Counted from the stretch's first letter, positions 52,102 through 61,389 are shown. The stretch: 64,000 nucleotides of DNA from Blautia hydrogenotrophica DSM 10507 (GCF_034356035.1 NZ_CP136423.1:1488001-1552000), one strand, 5' to 3'. Made by a program: numbers and translations. Notes: generated by a model from the sequence alone, not told the origin.

Positions 52102-52404
52102 TTATTCTTCTCTGAGCCATTTTTTCCGTTCTACATATCTGCCCATGACAAAAGCGATCACACCCACGCCGATACCTGTCTGAAGACAAAACAGCAGGCT
52201 TTCGACTTCTCCGGGAAGTTCATGACCGAGAGCTTTTTCAAAGATTGGTTCAAACCATGGTGTATAGCTAGAGTCGACTTCTTCGACAACAACGCTTCCC
52301 GCATCGTCAGAACCGCCGAACTCCTTATCAGGCATGGCAAACAGTGGAATAAAAGCCATGAGAATGACAACAATAATTAAAATGAGCACCGTCGATTTTT
52401 TCAT
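52102..52404 (-). CDS. cbiN: Cobalt transporter accessory subunit
   Basis: A 100-residue protein with two hydrophobic segments (residues about 5-22 and 72-88) separated by an extracytoplasmic acidic loop containing PWFEPIFE. This topology and its location between cbiM and cbiQ identify CbiN, which helps load metal into CbiM. The start is one base after the cbiM stop. Confidence 0.92.
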   Translation of the reverse strand: MKKSTVLILIIVVILMAFIPLFAMPDKEFGGSDDAGSVVVEEVDSSYTPWFEPIFEKALGHELPGEVESLLFCLQTGIGVGVIAFVMGRYVERKKWLREE

Positions 52405-52405
52405 A

Positions 52406-53152
52406 TCAGTGCACCTCCTTTAAAAATCCGATGGAACGCAGCTCCGGTTTTGCATAGGTCTCCAACGCGGAGATAATCAGAACCGTCAAAATTCCTTCGA
52501 TGATTGCCAAAGGTATCTGTGTTGGTGCAAATACTGTCAAAAATTTTCCCATAGCGCCTGCAATGCTAGTATCCGCGTGGTGAGCGAAAGCCATCTGGAT
52601 AGCGGTTACACAGTAGGTAAACAGATCTCCCAAAGTGGCTGCTAAAAAGACGCTGACTTTTCGATTTACATTGGCTTTTTTGCAGAGAAGGAAGACTCCG
52701 TAAGAGACAAACGGGCCTGCGACAGCCATGGAAAATGTGTTTGCTCCTAAGGTAGTCAGCCCGCCGTGAGCCAGCAGGATAGCCTGGAAAAGTAAGACGA
52801 TAATGCCCAGGATGCTGACAGCGGATGGTCCAAAAAGAATGGCACCTAATCCGGTTCCTGTCATGTGGGAGCAGCTCCCAGTCACAGACGGAATTTTCAG
52901 TGAAGAAATCACGAACACAAAAGCGCCGGCCATCGCTAGAAGCGGCAGTAGCCGGGAGTTAGCAGCCACTGTCTTTTTCATGGAGAAAAAGCCTGCTGCC
53001 AGGAAAGGAATACACAGGATACCCCAGGCGATACAGTAGGTGCCGGGAAGATATCCCTCCATGATATGCATGGCGCTGACTGCGGGAGTAATTCCGAAAG
53101 TCAAGGCAAAGATTGTGGATAGCAATACAATCTTTTTTTGTTTTTTGGTCAT
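52406..53152 (-). CDS. cbiM: Cobalt ECF transporter substrate-binding S component
   Basis: Membrane S component that binds Co2+, 248 residues. After an N-terminal signal-like segment ending VSA the mature end reads [10 protein letters not shown], whose N-terminal residues and His coordinate the metal in this family. Further conserved segments are [20 protein letters not shown] and [22 protein letters not shown]. It is the first gene behind the cobalamin riboswitch. Confidence 0.94.
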   Translation of the reverse strand: MTKKQKKIVLLSTIFALTFGITPAVSAMHIMEGYLPGTYCIAWGILCIPFLAAGFFSMKKTVAANSRLLPLLAMAGAFVFVISSLKIPSVTGSCSHMTGTGLGAILFGPSAVSILGIIVLLFQAILLAHGGLTTLGANTFSMAVAGPFVSYGVFLLCKKANVNRKVSVFLAATLGDLFTYCVTAIQMAFAHHADTSIAGAMGKFLTVFAPTQIPLAIIEGILTVLIISALETYAKPELRSIGFLKEVH

Positions 53153-53234
53153 TTTTAGTTCCCCTTTCTTTAAATGAAGTAAGACAAAGGCACAGGGCTG
53201 GCATAAGAGCTGTCGTCAGTCGCTTTTGATATAC

Positions 53235-53262
53235 AAAAAGCCTGTCTGAGCGACAGACAGGC
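53235..53262 (-). terminator. Intrinsic terminator of the cobalamin riboswitch
   Basis: On the minus strand GCCTGTCTG and CAGACAGGC form a stem with a short loop followed by TTTTT, 83 bases before cbiM. It is the expected OFF structure when cobalamin is bound. Confidence 0.88.
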
Positions 53263-53330
53263 GCAGCGGTTCCTTCTCTTTTGGCAGAAGAAACATAAGC
53301 ACCAGGTCATCGTTCGTAACCATGTGCGAA

Positions 53331-53489
53331 GCTTGTATATGGCGGTATTCTGACTTAGGAATCTCTGCGATTTCCCCTCCTTCCCGGCGAACCAGTGGAT
53401 TGTGGGGAACGCTCCTCCTTTACAGCGGCGTGACCGTAAGAGATTTGCACTCTTTTCCCATTTATCCTGTTTAAGGACCATATACAAGA
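53331..53489 (-). promoter_or_regulatory. Cobalamin (B12) riboswitch
   Basis: Read on the minus strand, P1 is CTTGTATATGG paired with CCATATACAAG. Inside are GGGAA-AGAGTGCAAATCTCTTACGGTC in two parts, ACGCCGCTGTAA, CCACTGG, GGGAAGGAGG and the B12-box-like AGTCAGAATACCGCC. Order and spacing match the adenosylcobalamin class. It controls cbiMNQO-cbiK. Confidence 0.95.
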
Positions 53490-53503
53490 AATTGCCGAAA
53501 TTT

Positions 53504-53532
53504 ATTATAGGCTTTCGATTATGAATTGTCAA
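53504..53532 (-). promoter_or_regulatory. Promoter of the cbiMNQO-cbiK operon
   Basis: On the minus strand TTGACA (53532-53527), a 17-base spacer and TATAAT (53509-53504), a consensus sigma-A promoter immediately before riboswitch P1. Confidence 0.85.
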
Positions 53533-53639
53533 CTATTATACAGTGTTTTTTTAAACGTTTTACAGCTATTCACAGATGATTTTTCCTGACAGATCCAAGT
53601 TTGTGAGGGAGAATTTTTTGAAAAAAAGAAACCATAGAA

Positions 53640-53667
53640 TTGACATTGAATGGGGTTATGATATGAT
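53640..53667 (+). promoter_or_regulatory. Promoter of the hemA operon
   Basis: TTGACA (53640-53645), a 16-base spacer and TATGAT (53662-53667), 70 bases before the hemA start. No riboswitch is seen in the short leader. Confidence 0.7.
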
Positions 53668-53736
53668 AAAAAAAGCGAAATAAGATCAGAAGAAGTCTTA
53701 TGAGAAAGACAAAGGAAAGTTAGGGGAAGAAGAACT

Positions 53737-54966
53737 ATGAGTATTTCCATGATCGGAATTGATCACAGTATGGCACCTGTGGATATTCGGGCTAAATTTG
53801 CATTTACAAAGAAGGATGCCAGCAGTGCTATGGAAGAATTGCTTCAGGAGAATGAGATATCAGGCTGCATTATTTTATCAACCTGCAACCGCATGGAGGT
53901 GTGGGTCAGCACTGCCGAAGACTGGGAGGGGGATCTCTATGCCAGTCTTTGTAAGATAAAAGAAGTTCCGGCGGGACAGTACAGAGATTGTTTTACTGAA
54001 AGAAAAGACGCAGAGGCCGTGGAACATTTATTCTATTTGACCAGCGGATTAAAATCACAGATTTTAGGGGAGGATCAGATTCTGACCCAGGTAAAAGATG
54101 CCCTGTCTTTGGCGAGAGAGCATTTTACTACGGATAGTGTGCTGGAAGTGTTGTTTCGTATGGCGATCACTGCCGGGAAAAAGATTAAGACAGAAGTTGC
54201 ATTTTCTAGAGGCAATCTCTCTGTGATTCATCAGGCGATTGCCTGCCTAAGAGAAAAAGGCTATGAGGTCAAGGGAAAGACCTGTATGGTTATTGGAAAT
54301 GGTGAGATGGGAAAGATTACCGCTCAGACTCTGAGAGAAAACGGTGCAGATGTGACGGTGACTGTTCGCCAGTATCGCAGCGGTGTCGTGAATATACCGA
54401 TGGGATGCAAGCGCATTAATTATGGAGAGAGAATGGAATATCTGCCAAAATGTGACTTGGTAGTCAGTGCTACGGCCAGCCCTAATTACACGTTGCGCCG
54501 AGAGCTGTTTGAAGGAATAGAATTGGGACATCCAGTGATTCTCATTGATCTTGCAGTACCGAGAGATGTGGAACCTGCGCTGGCGCAGCTTTCACAGGTG
54601 ACTCTGTATGATATGGATAGTTTTAAGATGGAAGCAGCCTGCGAGGAGCAGCAAGAAAGTATGCAAAAAGCGGGAGCGATTGTCCATGAAATGATGGAGG
54701 AATTCTATCAGTGGCTGGATGGACGAGACGTGATTCCGCGTATTCAGGAGATCAAAGCAGAGGCAGTTCACGATTTAAATCTGAGAATTGCAAAGATTCT
54801 TAAAAATACGCCTATGGAGGATTCCGATAGGGAGCGGTTGACACAGGTAATTGACACTGCTGCGGGCAAAGTAGTCAATAAGATGATATTTGGACTGAGA
54901 GATGCCTTGGAGCAGGAGGCGTTTTTGGAGTGTGTGGCTGGACTGGAGAAATTGTATGAAGAGTAA
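53737..54966 (+). CDS. hemA: Glutamyl-tRNA reductase
   Basis: First committed step of the C5 route: reduces glutamyl-tRNA to glutamate-1-semialdehyde. The 409 residues have the catalytic IILSTCNRMEVW (Cys50), HLFYLTSGLKSQILGEDQIL, an NADPH-binding domain around VIGNGEMGKITAQTL, LIDLAVPRDVEP and a C-terminal dimerisation helix. It heads a six-gene operon making precorrin-2 and sirohydrochlorin. The stop overlaps the next start. Confidence 0.95.
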   Translation: MSISMIGIDHSMAPVDIRAKFAFTKKDASSAMEELLQENEISGCIILSTCNRMEVWVSTAEDWEGDLYASLCKIKEVPAGQYRDCFTERKDAEAVEHLFYLTSGLKSQILGEDQILTQVKDALSLAREHFTTDSVLEVLFRMAITAGKKIKTEVAFSRGNLSVIHQAIACLREKGYEVKGKTCMVIGNGEMGKITAQTLRENGADVTVTVRQYRSGVVNIPMGCKRINYGERMEYLPKCDLVVSATASPNYTLRRELFEGIELGHPVILIDLAVPRDVEPALAQLSQVTLYDMDSFKMEAACEEQQESMQKAGAIVHEMMEEFYQWLDGRDVIPRIQEIKAEAVHDLNLRIAKILKNTPMEDSDRERLTQVIDTAAGKVVNKMIFGLRDALEQEAFLECVAGLEKLYEE

Positions 54967-55423
54967 AAGCTTTTTTCCGTTGTATGTAAATTTGGAAGGA
55001 AAATTGGCAGTAGTAGTGGGAGGCGGAAAAATTGCGACCCGTAGGGTAAAGGCCCTGAGCCAGTTTACAAGAGAGATTCGAGTGGTATCCCCTAAGGTGA
55101 CTCAGGAGTTGGAAGATCTGTCTAAGGCGGGCGCAGTAGCCTGGATAAACCGAAAGTGCAGAAGATCTGATCTTTCAGATGCCTATATGGTGATTGCGGC
55201 CACAGATGACCGCAGAGTCAATGATGATATTTACCGTATTTGTAAGGAAGAGGGAATCTATGTAAATGTGGCCAGCGATAAGGAAAAGTGTGATTTCTAT
55301 TTTCCTGGTATTGTGAGATATAAGGAGATGGTGATTGGTATCAATGCCAGTGGGTTGGATCATCAAAAAGCGAGAAGAGTGCGGGAAGCTATTGAGAAAG
55401 TATTGATGGAGGAAGATATATGA
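54956..55423 (+). CDS. sirC: Precorrin-2 dehydrogenase (SirC/CysG N-terminal-like)
   Basis: NAD-dependent oxidation of precorrin-2 to sirohydrochlorin. The 155 residues begin FFPLYVNLEGKLAVVVGGGKIATRRVKAL, a typical Rossmann start, then AYMVIAATDDRRVNDDIYRIC and VNVASDKEKCDFYFPG. It is shorter than the about 200-residue SirC/Met8 proteins at the C-terminus. The ATG at 54956 overlaps the hemA stop by 11 bases; the longer upstream frame would lie wholly within hemA. Its product feeds CbiK. Confidence 0.92.
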   Translation: MKSKSFFPLYVNLEGKLAVVVGGGKIATRRVKALSQFTREIRVVSPKVTQELEDLSKAGAVAWINRKCRRSDLSDAYMVIAATDDRRVNDDIYRICKEEGIYVNVASDKEKCDFYFPGIVRYKEMVIGINASGLDHQKARRVREAIEKVLMEEDI

Positions 55424-56295
55424 ATACAATCAGAATTGGGAGCCGGGAGAGCAAACTCGCAGTGATTCAAAGTGAACTTGTCCAGAATTATCTGAGAGCT
55501 CAGGGTCTGGATGCACAGATTATCACAATGAAGACGACGGGAGATATTATTTTAGACAGGACCTTAGATCAGATAGGGGGAAAAGGTCTGTTTGTCAAGG
55601 AGCTGGATAGAGCTTTGCTGGATGGCAGAAGCGATCTGTCTGTACATAGCTTGAAAGATCTTCCGATGGAGGTAGCGCAGGATCTTCCGGTGGTGGCTTA
55701 TTCTAAGAGGGAAGATCCCAGGGATGTGTTGATTTTGCCCCAGGGAGAGAAAGAACTGGACTTATCTAAGCCTATTGGAAGTTCCAGCCTGCGCAGATGC
55801 ATTCAGCTCAAAAAATTATTCCCAGAGGCAGAGTGCAAAAGTGTTCGAGGAAATGTATTGACCAGGCTGGAAAAACTGGACTCGGGCCAGTACAGCGCTC
55901 TGGTGCTGGCAGCGGCAGGAGTGAAGCGATTGGGACTTCAGGGGAGAATCAGTCGTTATTTCACAGTAGAAGAAATGCTTCCGGCGGCAGGTCAGGGAAT
56001 TCTTGCAGTTCAGGGAAAGGCAGGTCAGGATTATTCCTATCTGGGAGCGTACAATGACCGGCAGGCCCAGGCAGAGGCGCTGGCGGAGCGTGCATTTGTC
56101 CGTTGGCTAGACGGCGGCTGTTCTTCCCCGGTGGCGGCTCACGCGGTCTGCCAGGGAGAAAGGCTTCAGATGACAGGACTTTACTATCATGATCTAACGG
56201 GACAGTGGCATAAAGAACAGATCGCGGGAGAGACTTCCCAGGCCAAGATGTTGGGGGTTGAGCTGGCGAAACGGATGAAAGGGAGATATGAATAG
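55420..56295 (+). CDS. hemC: Hydroxymethylbilane synthase (porphobilinogen deaminase)
   Basis: Polymerises four porphobilinogens to preuroporphyrinogen. The 291 residues show IRIGSRESKLAVIQSELV, KTTGDIILDRTLDQIGGKGLFVKELD, RSDLSVHSLKDLP, SSLRRCIQL, GQYSALVLAAAGVKRLG and GGCSSPVAAHA, with the Cys that carries the dipyrromethane cofactor. Overlaps the sirC stop by four bases. Confidence 0.96.
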   Translation: MNTIRIGSRESKLAVIQSELVQNYLRAQGLDAQIITMKTTGDIILDRTLDQIGGKGLFVKELDRALLDGRSDLSVHSLKDLPMEVAQDLPVVAYSKREDPRDVLILPQGEKELDLSKPIGSSSLRRCIQLKKLFPEAECKSVRGNVLTRLEKLDSGQYSALVLAAAGVKRLGLQGRISRYFTVEEMLPAAGQGILAVQGKAGQDYSYLGAYNDRQAQAEALAERAFVRWLDGGCSSPVAAHAVCQGERLQMTGLYYHDLTGQWHKEQIAGETSQAKMLGVELAKRMKGRYE

Positions 56296-57843
56296 ATGGC
56301 AGTAGGAAAAGTATGGCTTGTGGGAGCAGGCCCAGGAGACATCGGACTGTTTACCCTAAAAGGAGAAAGAGTGCTAAGAGAGGCAGAGGTAGTGGTCTAC
56401 GACAGTCTGGTAGGTCAAGGAGTTCTCTCGATGATACCGGAACAGGCGCGCTGCATCAATGTGGGAAAAAGAGCAGGAAATCACACGATGCCTCAGGAGC
56501 AAATCAATCAAGTGCTTCTAAAGGAGGCACAGAAAGGATTCCGAGTGGTTCGCCTAAAGGGCGGAGATCCGTTTTTATTTGGAAGGGGAGGCGAAGAACT
56601 AGAGCTTTTGAAAGCTCATCATATTCCCTATGAGGTGGTGCCAGGTGTGACTTCACCGCTGGCAGTTCCAGCTTACAATGGGATACCGGTGACCCACAGA
56701 GATTTCACTTCTTCCCTCCATATTATCACGGGACATAAGAAAAAAGGAATGGAATATGATATCGACTTCCAGGCGCTGGTGCACACGAAGGGGACCTTGG
56801 TCTTTCTGATGGGGGTGACAGCTCTGGAAGATATCTGTCAGGGGCTTTTGAAAGCTGGAATGGAGCCGGATATGCCGGCTGCAATTTTACAGAAAGGGAC
56901 GACGGCGGGGCAAAGGCGCATTGTGGCCACAGTGGAGACTTTACCAGAGCAGGTGAAGCGTCAGGGAATTGAGACACCGGCGATCATCGTGGTGGGAAAA
57001 GTCTGCGAGTTGGCAAAGCGTTTTTCCTGGTATGAAGAGCTTCCGTTGGCAGGGTGGAAAGTACTGGTGACCAGGCCGAAGGATTTGATCTCCGCCATGT
57101 CAGAGAAGTTGCGCCGAAAGGGGGCGGAGGTACTGGAGCTGCCTGCGATTGAGACCCGTCCCTGTGAAGATCAAAGTCGTCTTAAGAGGGCTTTGGGAGA
57201 ATTGGATGTGTATGGCTGGGTGGTTTTTACCAGTCCGACAGGAGTGAAAGTCTTTTTTGAGCAGATGAGAGAGGCAGGCTGTGATATCCGTTGTCTGGGA
57301 AGGGCAAAAATCGCGGCGATCGGCTCTGGGACAAAGAAAGCCTTGGAAGAGAGAGGACTTTTTGTGGATTTGATGCCGGAAATCTATGATGGTGAGGCTT
57401 TAGGAATAGCATTGTCCCGTCAGGTACAGGCAGGAGAAAGGGTTTTGATTCCCAGGGCGAGCAGGGGCAATCAAAGTCTGATAGAGTCTTTAAAGACAGT
57501 GGGAGCGAAGGTGGACGATGTGCCTACCTATGATACGCATTACGCCAGAAGTAAAATTATCCAGGAGGTGGATGAGTTTGAAAATGGAAAAATTCAGTGT
57601 GCAGTTTTTACCAGTGCGTCCACGGTAAAAGGATTTGTGGAAGGCACTCCTGGACTGGATTATGCGAAAGTGAGAGCAGCCTGCATTGGAAAGCAGACGA
57701 AGGCGGCAGCAGATGCGTATGGCATGAAAACTTATATGGCAAAGCAGGCTACCATGGACAGTCTGGTAGATTTAGTAATACAGATGAAAGAAGGAAAAAA
57801 AGATGGAGATGACGAGACGTCCCCGGCGATTGAGGGGAAATGA
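56296..57843 (+). CDS. cobA-hemD: Uroporphyrinogen-III C-methyltransferase / uroporphyrinogen-III synthase fusion
   Basis: A 515-residue bifunctional enzyme. The N-terminal SUMT part (about 1-245) shows LVGAGPGDIGLFTLKG, VVRLKGGDPFLFGRGGEE, VVPGVTSPLAVPAYNGIPVTHR and GTLVFLMGV, and makes precorrin-2. The C-terminal part (about 255-510) is a HemD with KVLVTRPKDLISAMSEKLRRKGAEVLELPAIE in two pieces, VFTSPTGVKVFFE and VFTSASTVKGFVE. The start abuts the hemC stop. This fusion is common in Clostridia and funnels uroporphyrinogen III into corrinoids. Confidence 0.95.
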   Translation: MAVGKVWLVGAGPGDIGLFTLKGERVLREAEVVVYDSLVGQGVLSMIPEQARCINVGKRAGNHTMPQEQINQVLLKEAQKGFRVVRLKGGDPFLFGRGGEELELLKAHHIPYEVVPGVTSPLAVPAYNGIPVTHRDFTSSLHIITGHKKKGMEYDIDFQALVHTKGTLVFLMGVTALEDICQGLLKAGMEPDMPAAILQKGTTAGQRRIVATVETLPEQVKRQGIETPAIIVVGKVCELAKRFSWYEELPLAGWKVLVTRPKDLISAMSEKLRRKGAEVLELPAIETRPCEDQSRLKRALGELDVYGWVVFTSPTGVKVFFEQMREAGCDIRCLGRAKIAAIGSGTKKALEERGLFVDLMPEIYDGEALGIALSRQVQAGERVLIPRASRGNQSLIESLKTVGAKVDDVPTYDTHYARSKIIQEVDEFENGKIQCAVFTSASTVKGFVEGTPGLDYAKVRAACIGKQTKAAADAYGMKTYMAKQATMDSLVDLVIQMKEGKKDGDDETSPAIEGK

Positions 57844-58786
57844 GACACTGAGAAAAATGGTGCGTGAGACCAGAATGGACAAATCTTCTCTGATTTATCC
57901 TATTTTTGTGAAAGATGGGAAGAATATCAAAGAGGAGATTCCATCGATGGAGGGACAGTTCCGCTACAGCGTGGATCAGCTTCCTTATGCGCTGGAAGAG
58001 ATCGCAGAGGCGGGAGTCAGCAGCGTGATGTTATTTGGAATTCCTGAACACAAGGATGAGATGGGCAGCCAAGCGTACGCGGAAGACGGCATTGTTCAGA
58101 GAGCTCTGCGGGAGGCGAAAAAGCAGGTTCCGGACCTCTACTACATCACAGATGTCTGCATGTGCGAGTATACTTCACACGGACACTGCGGAGTGCTGTG
58201 CGGCCATGAGGTGGAAAATGACGCCACGCTGGAGCTGCTGTCTAAGACTGCGCTGTCCCATGTGCAGGCTGGCGCGGATATGGTCGCTCCTTCCGATATG
58301 ATGGATGGCAGGGTAGGGGCAATCCGACGGACGCTGGATGCCAGCGGATATAAAGAGACGCCGATTATGTCTTATGCAGTAAAATACGCTTCTGCGTTCT
58401 ACGGTCCGTTTCGTGATGCGGCAGGCTCTGCGCCTTCCTTTGGGGACCGAAAGAGTTATCAGATGGATTATCACAATCGTAGGGAAGCGATGAAAGAGGC
58501 CCTGACCGATGTAGAAGAAGGAGCGGATATTCTGATGGTGAAGCCAGCGCTGTCCTATTTAGATCTGGTGTCAGAGATCTCGAAGGCAACCTGTGTTCCA
58601 ATTGCAGCCTACAGTGTCAGCGGAGAATACGCGATGGTCAAGGCTGCGTCTAAGATGGGCTGGATTGAGGAAGATAAGATTATCTGCGAGATGGCAGTGG
58701 GAACTTACCGTGCCGGCGCAGGAATCTATCTGACCTATTTTGCGAAGGAATTGGCCAGATTTATGGAAGAAGGGAGGATTGGCTGA
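57803..58786 (+). CDS. hemB: Porphobilinogen synthase (delta-aminolevulinate dehydratase)
   Basis: Condenses two 5-aminolevulinates. The 327 residues show RPRRLRGNETLRKMVRET, DVCMCEYTSHGHCG with the zinc-type Cys cluster, APSDMMDGRVGAIR, MSYAVKYASAFYGPFRDA with the first Lys and DILMVKPALSYLDLV with the Schiff-base Lys. The start overlaps the preceding fusion gene by 41 bases; AAGGAAAAAAAG is the only ribosome-site-like sequence. The stop overlaps hemL (TGATG). Confidence 0.95.
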   Translation: MEMTRRPRRLRGNETLRKMVRETRMDKSSLIYPIFVKDGKNIKEEIPSMEGQFRYSVDQLPYALEEIAEAGVSSVMLFGIPEHKDEMGSQAYAEDGIVQRALREAKKQVPDLYYITDVCMCEYTSHGHCGVLCGHEVENDATLELLSKTALSHVQAGADMVAPSDMMDGRVGAIRRTLDASGYKETPIMSYAVKYASAFYGPFRDAAGSAPSFGDRKSYQMDYHNRREAMKEALTDVEEGADILMVKPALSYLDLVSEISKATCVPIAAYSVSGEYAMVKAASKMGWIEEDKIICEMAVGTYRAGAGIYLTYFAKELARFMEEGRIG

Positions 58787-60084
58787 TGACGAAATCGGAG
58801 CGGTTATTTGAGCGGGCAGTAAAGAGAATTCCGGGCGGAGTGAACAGTCCGGTACGTGCTTACGGTGCCATCGGGGAGACTCCGCGGTTCATAGACCGGG
58901 CGGAAGGCAGCCATATCTATGATGTGGATGGCCATGAATACATTGACTATATCGACTCCTGGGGTCCGATGATTCTGGGACATAACCGGCCGGAGATTCG
59001 GGAGGCCGTGGCCAAAGCCTGCGAAAAAGGGTTGAGTTTTGGCTGTGCCACCCAGATTGAGGTGGAGATGGCGGAATTCATCTGTGAAAATATCCCGCAC
59101 ATTGAGATGATTCGAATGGTAAACTCAGGTACGGAGGCAGTTATGAGCGCTATCCGGGTGGCGAGAGGGTTTACTGGGAGAACTAAGATCATAAAATTTG
59201 CAGGCTGTTATCATGGACACAGCGACGCTATGCTGGTGAGCGCAGGCTCCGGGGTGATGAATAGTGGAGTTCCAGACAGTGCCGGTGTGCCGAAAGGCTG
59301 TACGGAAGATACTATGACAGCGATTTACAATGATCTGTCCAGTGTGGAGACCTTGCTGGAATCCAACCAGGGCCAGGTGGCTGCTGTGATTGTGGAGCCG
59401 GTGGGAGCAAATATGGGAGTGGTACCACCGATTCCAGGATTTCTGGAAGGTTTGAGAAAACTCTGTGATGGGAATGGAGTGCTTCTGATTTTTGACGAGG
59501 TGATCACTGGATTTCGTTTGGCCTTTGGTGGTGCTGCTGAATATTTCGGTGTGTGCCCTGATTTGGTGACTTACGGAAAGATCATCGGCGCCGGGATGCC
59601 GGTGGGGGCCTACGGGGGACGAAGAGAGATTATGGAATTGATTGCTCCAGTGGGAAAAGTCTATCAGGCAGGGACATTGAGCGGAAATCCCATCGCGATG
59701 ACGGCTGGTTTGACACAGTTAAAATTGCTGAAGGAGCATCCTGAGATCTATACACAGTTAGAAGAAAGGGGACGGAAGCTCTATGAAGGGATTCAAGAGA
59801 TTCTGAAAAAATATCAGGCACCCTGTAAGGTGAACTGGCTTGGGTCTTTGGGAAGTGTCTTTTTTACACAAGAGGATGTGGTGAATTATGAGTCGGCAAA
59901 GTCGTCGGACACGAGTGCTTTTGCGGAATATTTTAAGTATATGTTAAGCAGAGGGATTCATCTTGCGCCGTCGCAGTTTGAGGCGATGTTCTTGTCAGCA
60001 GCACACGGAGAAGAGGACTTGAGGAGGACCTTGGATGCGGTGGAGAGCTATGTGGTGAGGTTTGCGCAGACAAAAAGATTGTAG
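58786..60084 (+). CDS. hemL: Glutamate-1-semialdehyde 2,1-aminomutase
   Basis: PLP enzyme making 5-aminolevulinate from the HemA product. The 432 residues show RIPGGVNSPVRAY, YDVDGHEYIDYIDSWGPMILGH, MVNSGTEAVMSAIRVAR, GCYHGHSDAML, LIFDEVITGFR and the Schiff-base segment TYGKIIGAGMPVGAYGG. It is the last gene of the tetrapyrrole operon, coupled to hemB. Confidence 0.95.
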   Translation: MTKSERLFERAVKRIPGGVNSPVRAYGAIGETPRFIDRAEGSHIYDVDGHEYIDYIDSWGPMILGHNRPEIREAVAKACEKGLSFGCATQIEVEMAEFICENIPHIEMIRMVNSGTEAVMSAIRVARGFTGRTKIIKFAGCYHGHSDAMLVSAGSGVMNSGVPDSAGVPKGCTEDTMTAIYNDLSSVETLLESNQGQVAAVIVEPVGANMGVVPPIPGFLEGLRKLCDGNGVLLIFDEVITGFRLAFGGAAEYFGVCPDLVTYGKIIGAGMPVGAYGGRREIMELIAPVGKVYQAGTLSGNPIAMTAGLTQLKLLKEHPEIYTQLEERGRKLYEGIQEILKKYQAPCKVNWLGSLGSVFFTQEDVVNYESAKSSDTSAFAEYFKYMLSRGIHLAPSQFEAMFLSAAHGEEDLRRTLDAVESYVVRFAQTKRL

Positions 60085-60165
60085 TCAGAAGTCATTTGTG
60101 ATAAAATGTCTTTAAGTGAGCGGCAGAAGATAGACGCTCGATATCAGAAACGGGGAGGTTGTTCG

Positions 60166-61233
60166 GTGAATAAGAAAAAATACGTGGCATATGTGGGAAC
60201 CTACGTCCATGGAAGCAGCAAGGGATTGAATGTATATGATGTAGATGTAGAAAATGGAATCCTGACTCCGCGCAACGAGGTGGAGGTCAGCAATTCTTCC
60301 TATGTGTCAGTGTCCCGGAATTTAAAATATCTGTATTCCATAGAAGATGACGGTGTGGCTGTATTTAAGCGTGACGGCAATGGAGATTTGGAACGTCTGA
60401 ACAGTGTGGACATTGAGGGTATGAGGGGATGCTTTTTATCCACCGATTACAGCGGCAACTATCTGTTTGTGGGCGGTTATCACGATGGAAAAGTGACTTT
60501 GGTTGAAATCCTTCCGGACGGACGGCTGGGAAAGGTGCTGGATGGGGTGTTCCATCGTGGATTGGGAAGCGTGGCAGAGAGAAATTTTCGACCGCATGTA
60601 AACTGTGTGCGGCCGACGAAAGACAATCAGTATCTGTGTGCTGTGGATAACGGAATTGACCAAGTGAAACTGTATCGGATTGAGCCGAGAACAAAGAAAT
60701 TGATGTTGGCGGATATTTTGCGGTGTACAAGAGAGTCTGGACCTAGAAATATTCGTTTCAGTAAAGACGGGAGATTTGCCTACATTCTGTTTGAGCTGAG
60801 TAATGAGATTCGGGTCTACACCTATGACGGAAGCGGAAAAGACCCGCAGTTCGAGGAAATTCAAGTGATAAGTACTTTGTCAGAGAATGGAGCGCAAGAC
60901 GCAGTGCATGATGCGGCTTCAGGTTTTGCGATGACAGCAGATGGAAAGCATATTTTCTGTTCTACGGCCGGAGAGAATGCGGTATCCATGTTTAAAATTG
61001 ATGAGGAAAGTGGGATGCTAGAGAAAAGGTTTGTGCTCCCCATCAGTGGAGATTACCCGAAGGATTTGGCGATTTTTCCGGACGGCAGACATATTGCCGT
61101 CGCGAATCATGCTAGCAACAGCATCACGATGTTTACTGTAGACTATGAAAAGGACATCTTGGTGATGCATGGAAGGCCTCTGAAGGTGGAGACCCCCAAC
61201 TGTATCAGCATCATCCAGGTACCGGAGGAATAA
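60166..61233 (+). CDS. Lactonase family beta-propeller protein (6-phosphogluconolactonase-like)
   Basis: About 355 residues of repeated strands typical of the seven-bladed YbhE/Pgl lactonase family. It starts KYVAYVGTYVHGSSKGLNVYDVD, and recurring blades include YVSVSRNLKYLYSIEDDGVAVF, NIRFSKDGRFAYILFELSNEI and PKDLAIFPDGRHIAVANHASNSI. The GTG at 60166 is favoured by GGGGAGG 7 bases upstream; an ATG 60 bases earlier lacks a site. Hydrolysis of 6-phosphogluconolactone is known for some members only. No signal peptide is seen. Confidence 0.87.
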   Translation: MNKKKYVAYVGTYVHGSSKGLNVYDVDVENGILTPRNEVEVSNSSYVSVSRNLKYLYSIEDDGVAVFKRDGNGDLERLNSVDIEGMRGCFLSTDYSGNYLFVGGYHDGKVTLVEILPDGRLGKVLDGVFHRGLGSVAERNFRPHVNCVRPTKDNQYLCAVDNGIDQVKLYRIEPRTKKLMLADILRCTRESGPRNIRFSKDGRFAYILFELSNEIRVYTYDGSGKDPQFEEIQVISTLSENGAQDAVHDAASGFAMTADGKHIFCSTAGENAVSMFKIDEESGMLEKRFVLPISGDYPKDLAIFPDGRHIAVANHASNSITMFTVDYEKDILVMHGRPLKVETPNCISIIQVPEE

Positions 61234-61240
61234 ATGGGAG

Positions 61241-61274
61241 AGGAGAATCTCGAAAGAAGGGATTCTCCTTTTTC
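61241..61274 (+). terminator. Terminator after the lactonase gene
   Basis: AGGAGAATC (61241-61249) and GATTCTCCT (61261-61269) form a 9-bp stem followed by a run of T. Confidence 0.88.
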
Positions 61275-61360
61275 TGTTATGGAAAAGCCTTCTCAGAGAA
61301 ATGCTCTGTCCTGGTTTGTAAAGAAAAGGTAAAGATTGCCGGGGAAGGAGGGGGAAAGAA

Positions 61361-61389
61361 TTGACAAATGATAGGGCAGAAACTATAAT
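61361..61389 (+). promoter_or_regulatory. Promoter of the CorA-type transporter gene
   Basis: TTGACA (61361-61366), a 17-base spacer and TATAAT (61384-61389): a perfect consensus sigma-A promoter. Confidence 0.85.

Noticed and set aside
54902..54955. Longer start for the precorrin-2 dehydrogenase gene
   Set aside because: The extension lies inside hemA in another frame and is Trp/Arg-rich; the ATG at 54956 gives the normal family N-terminus.
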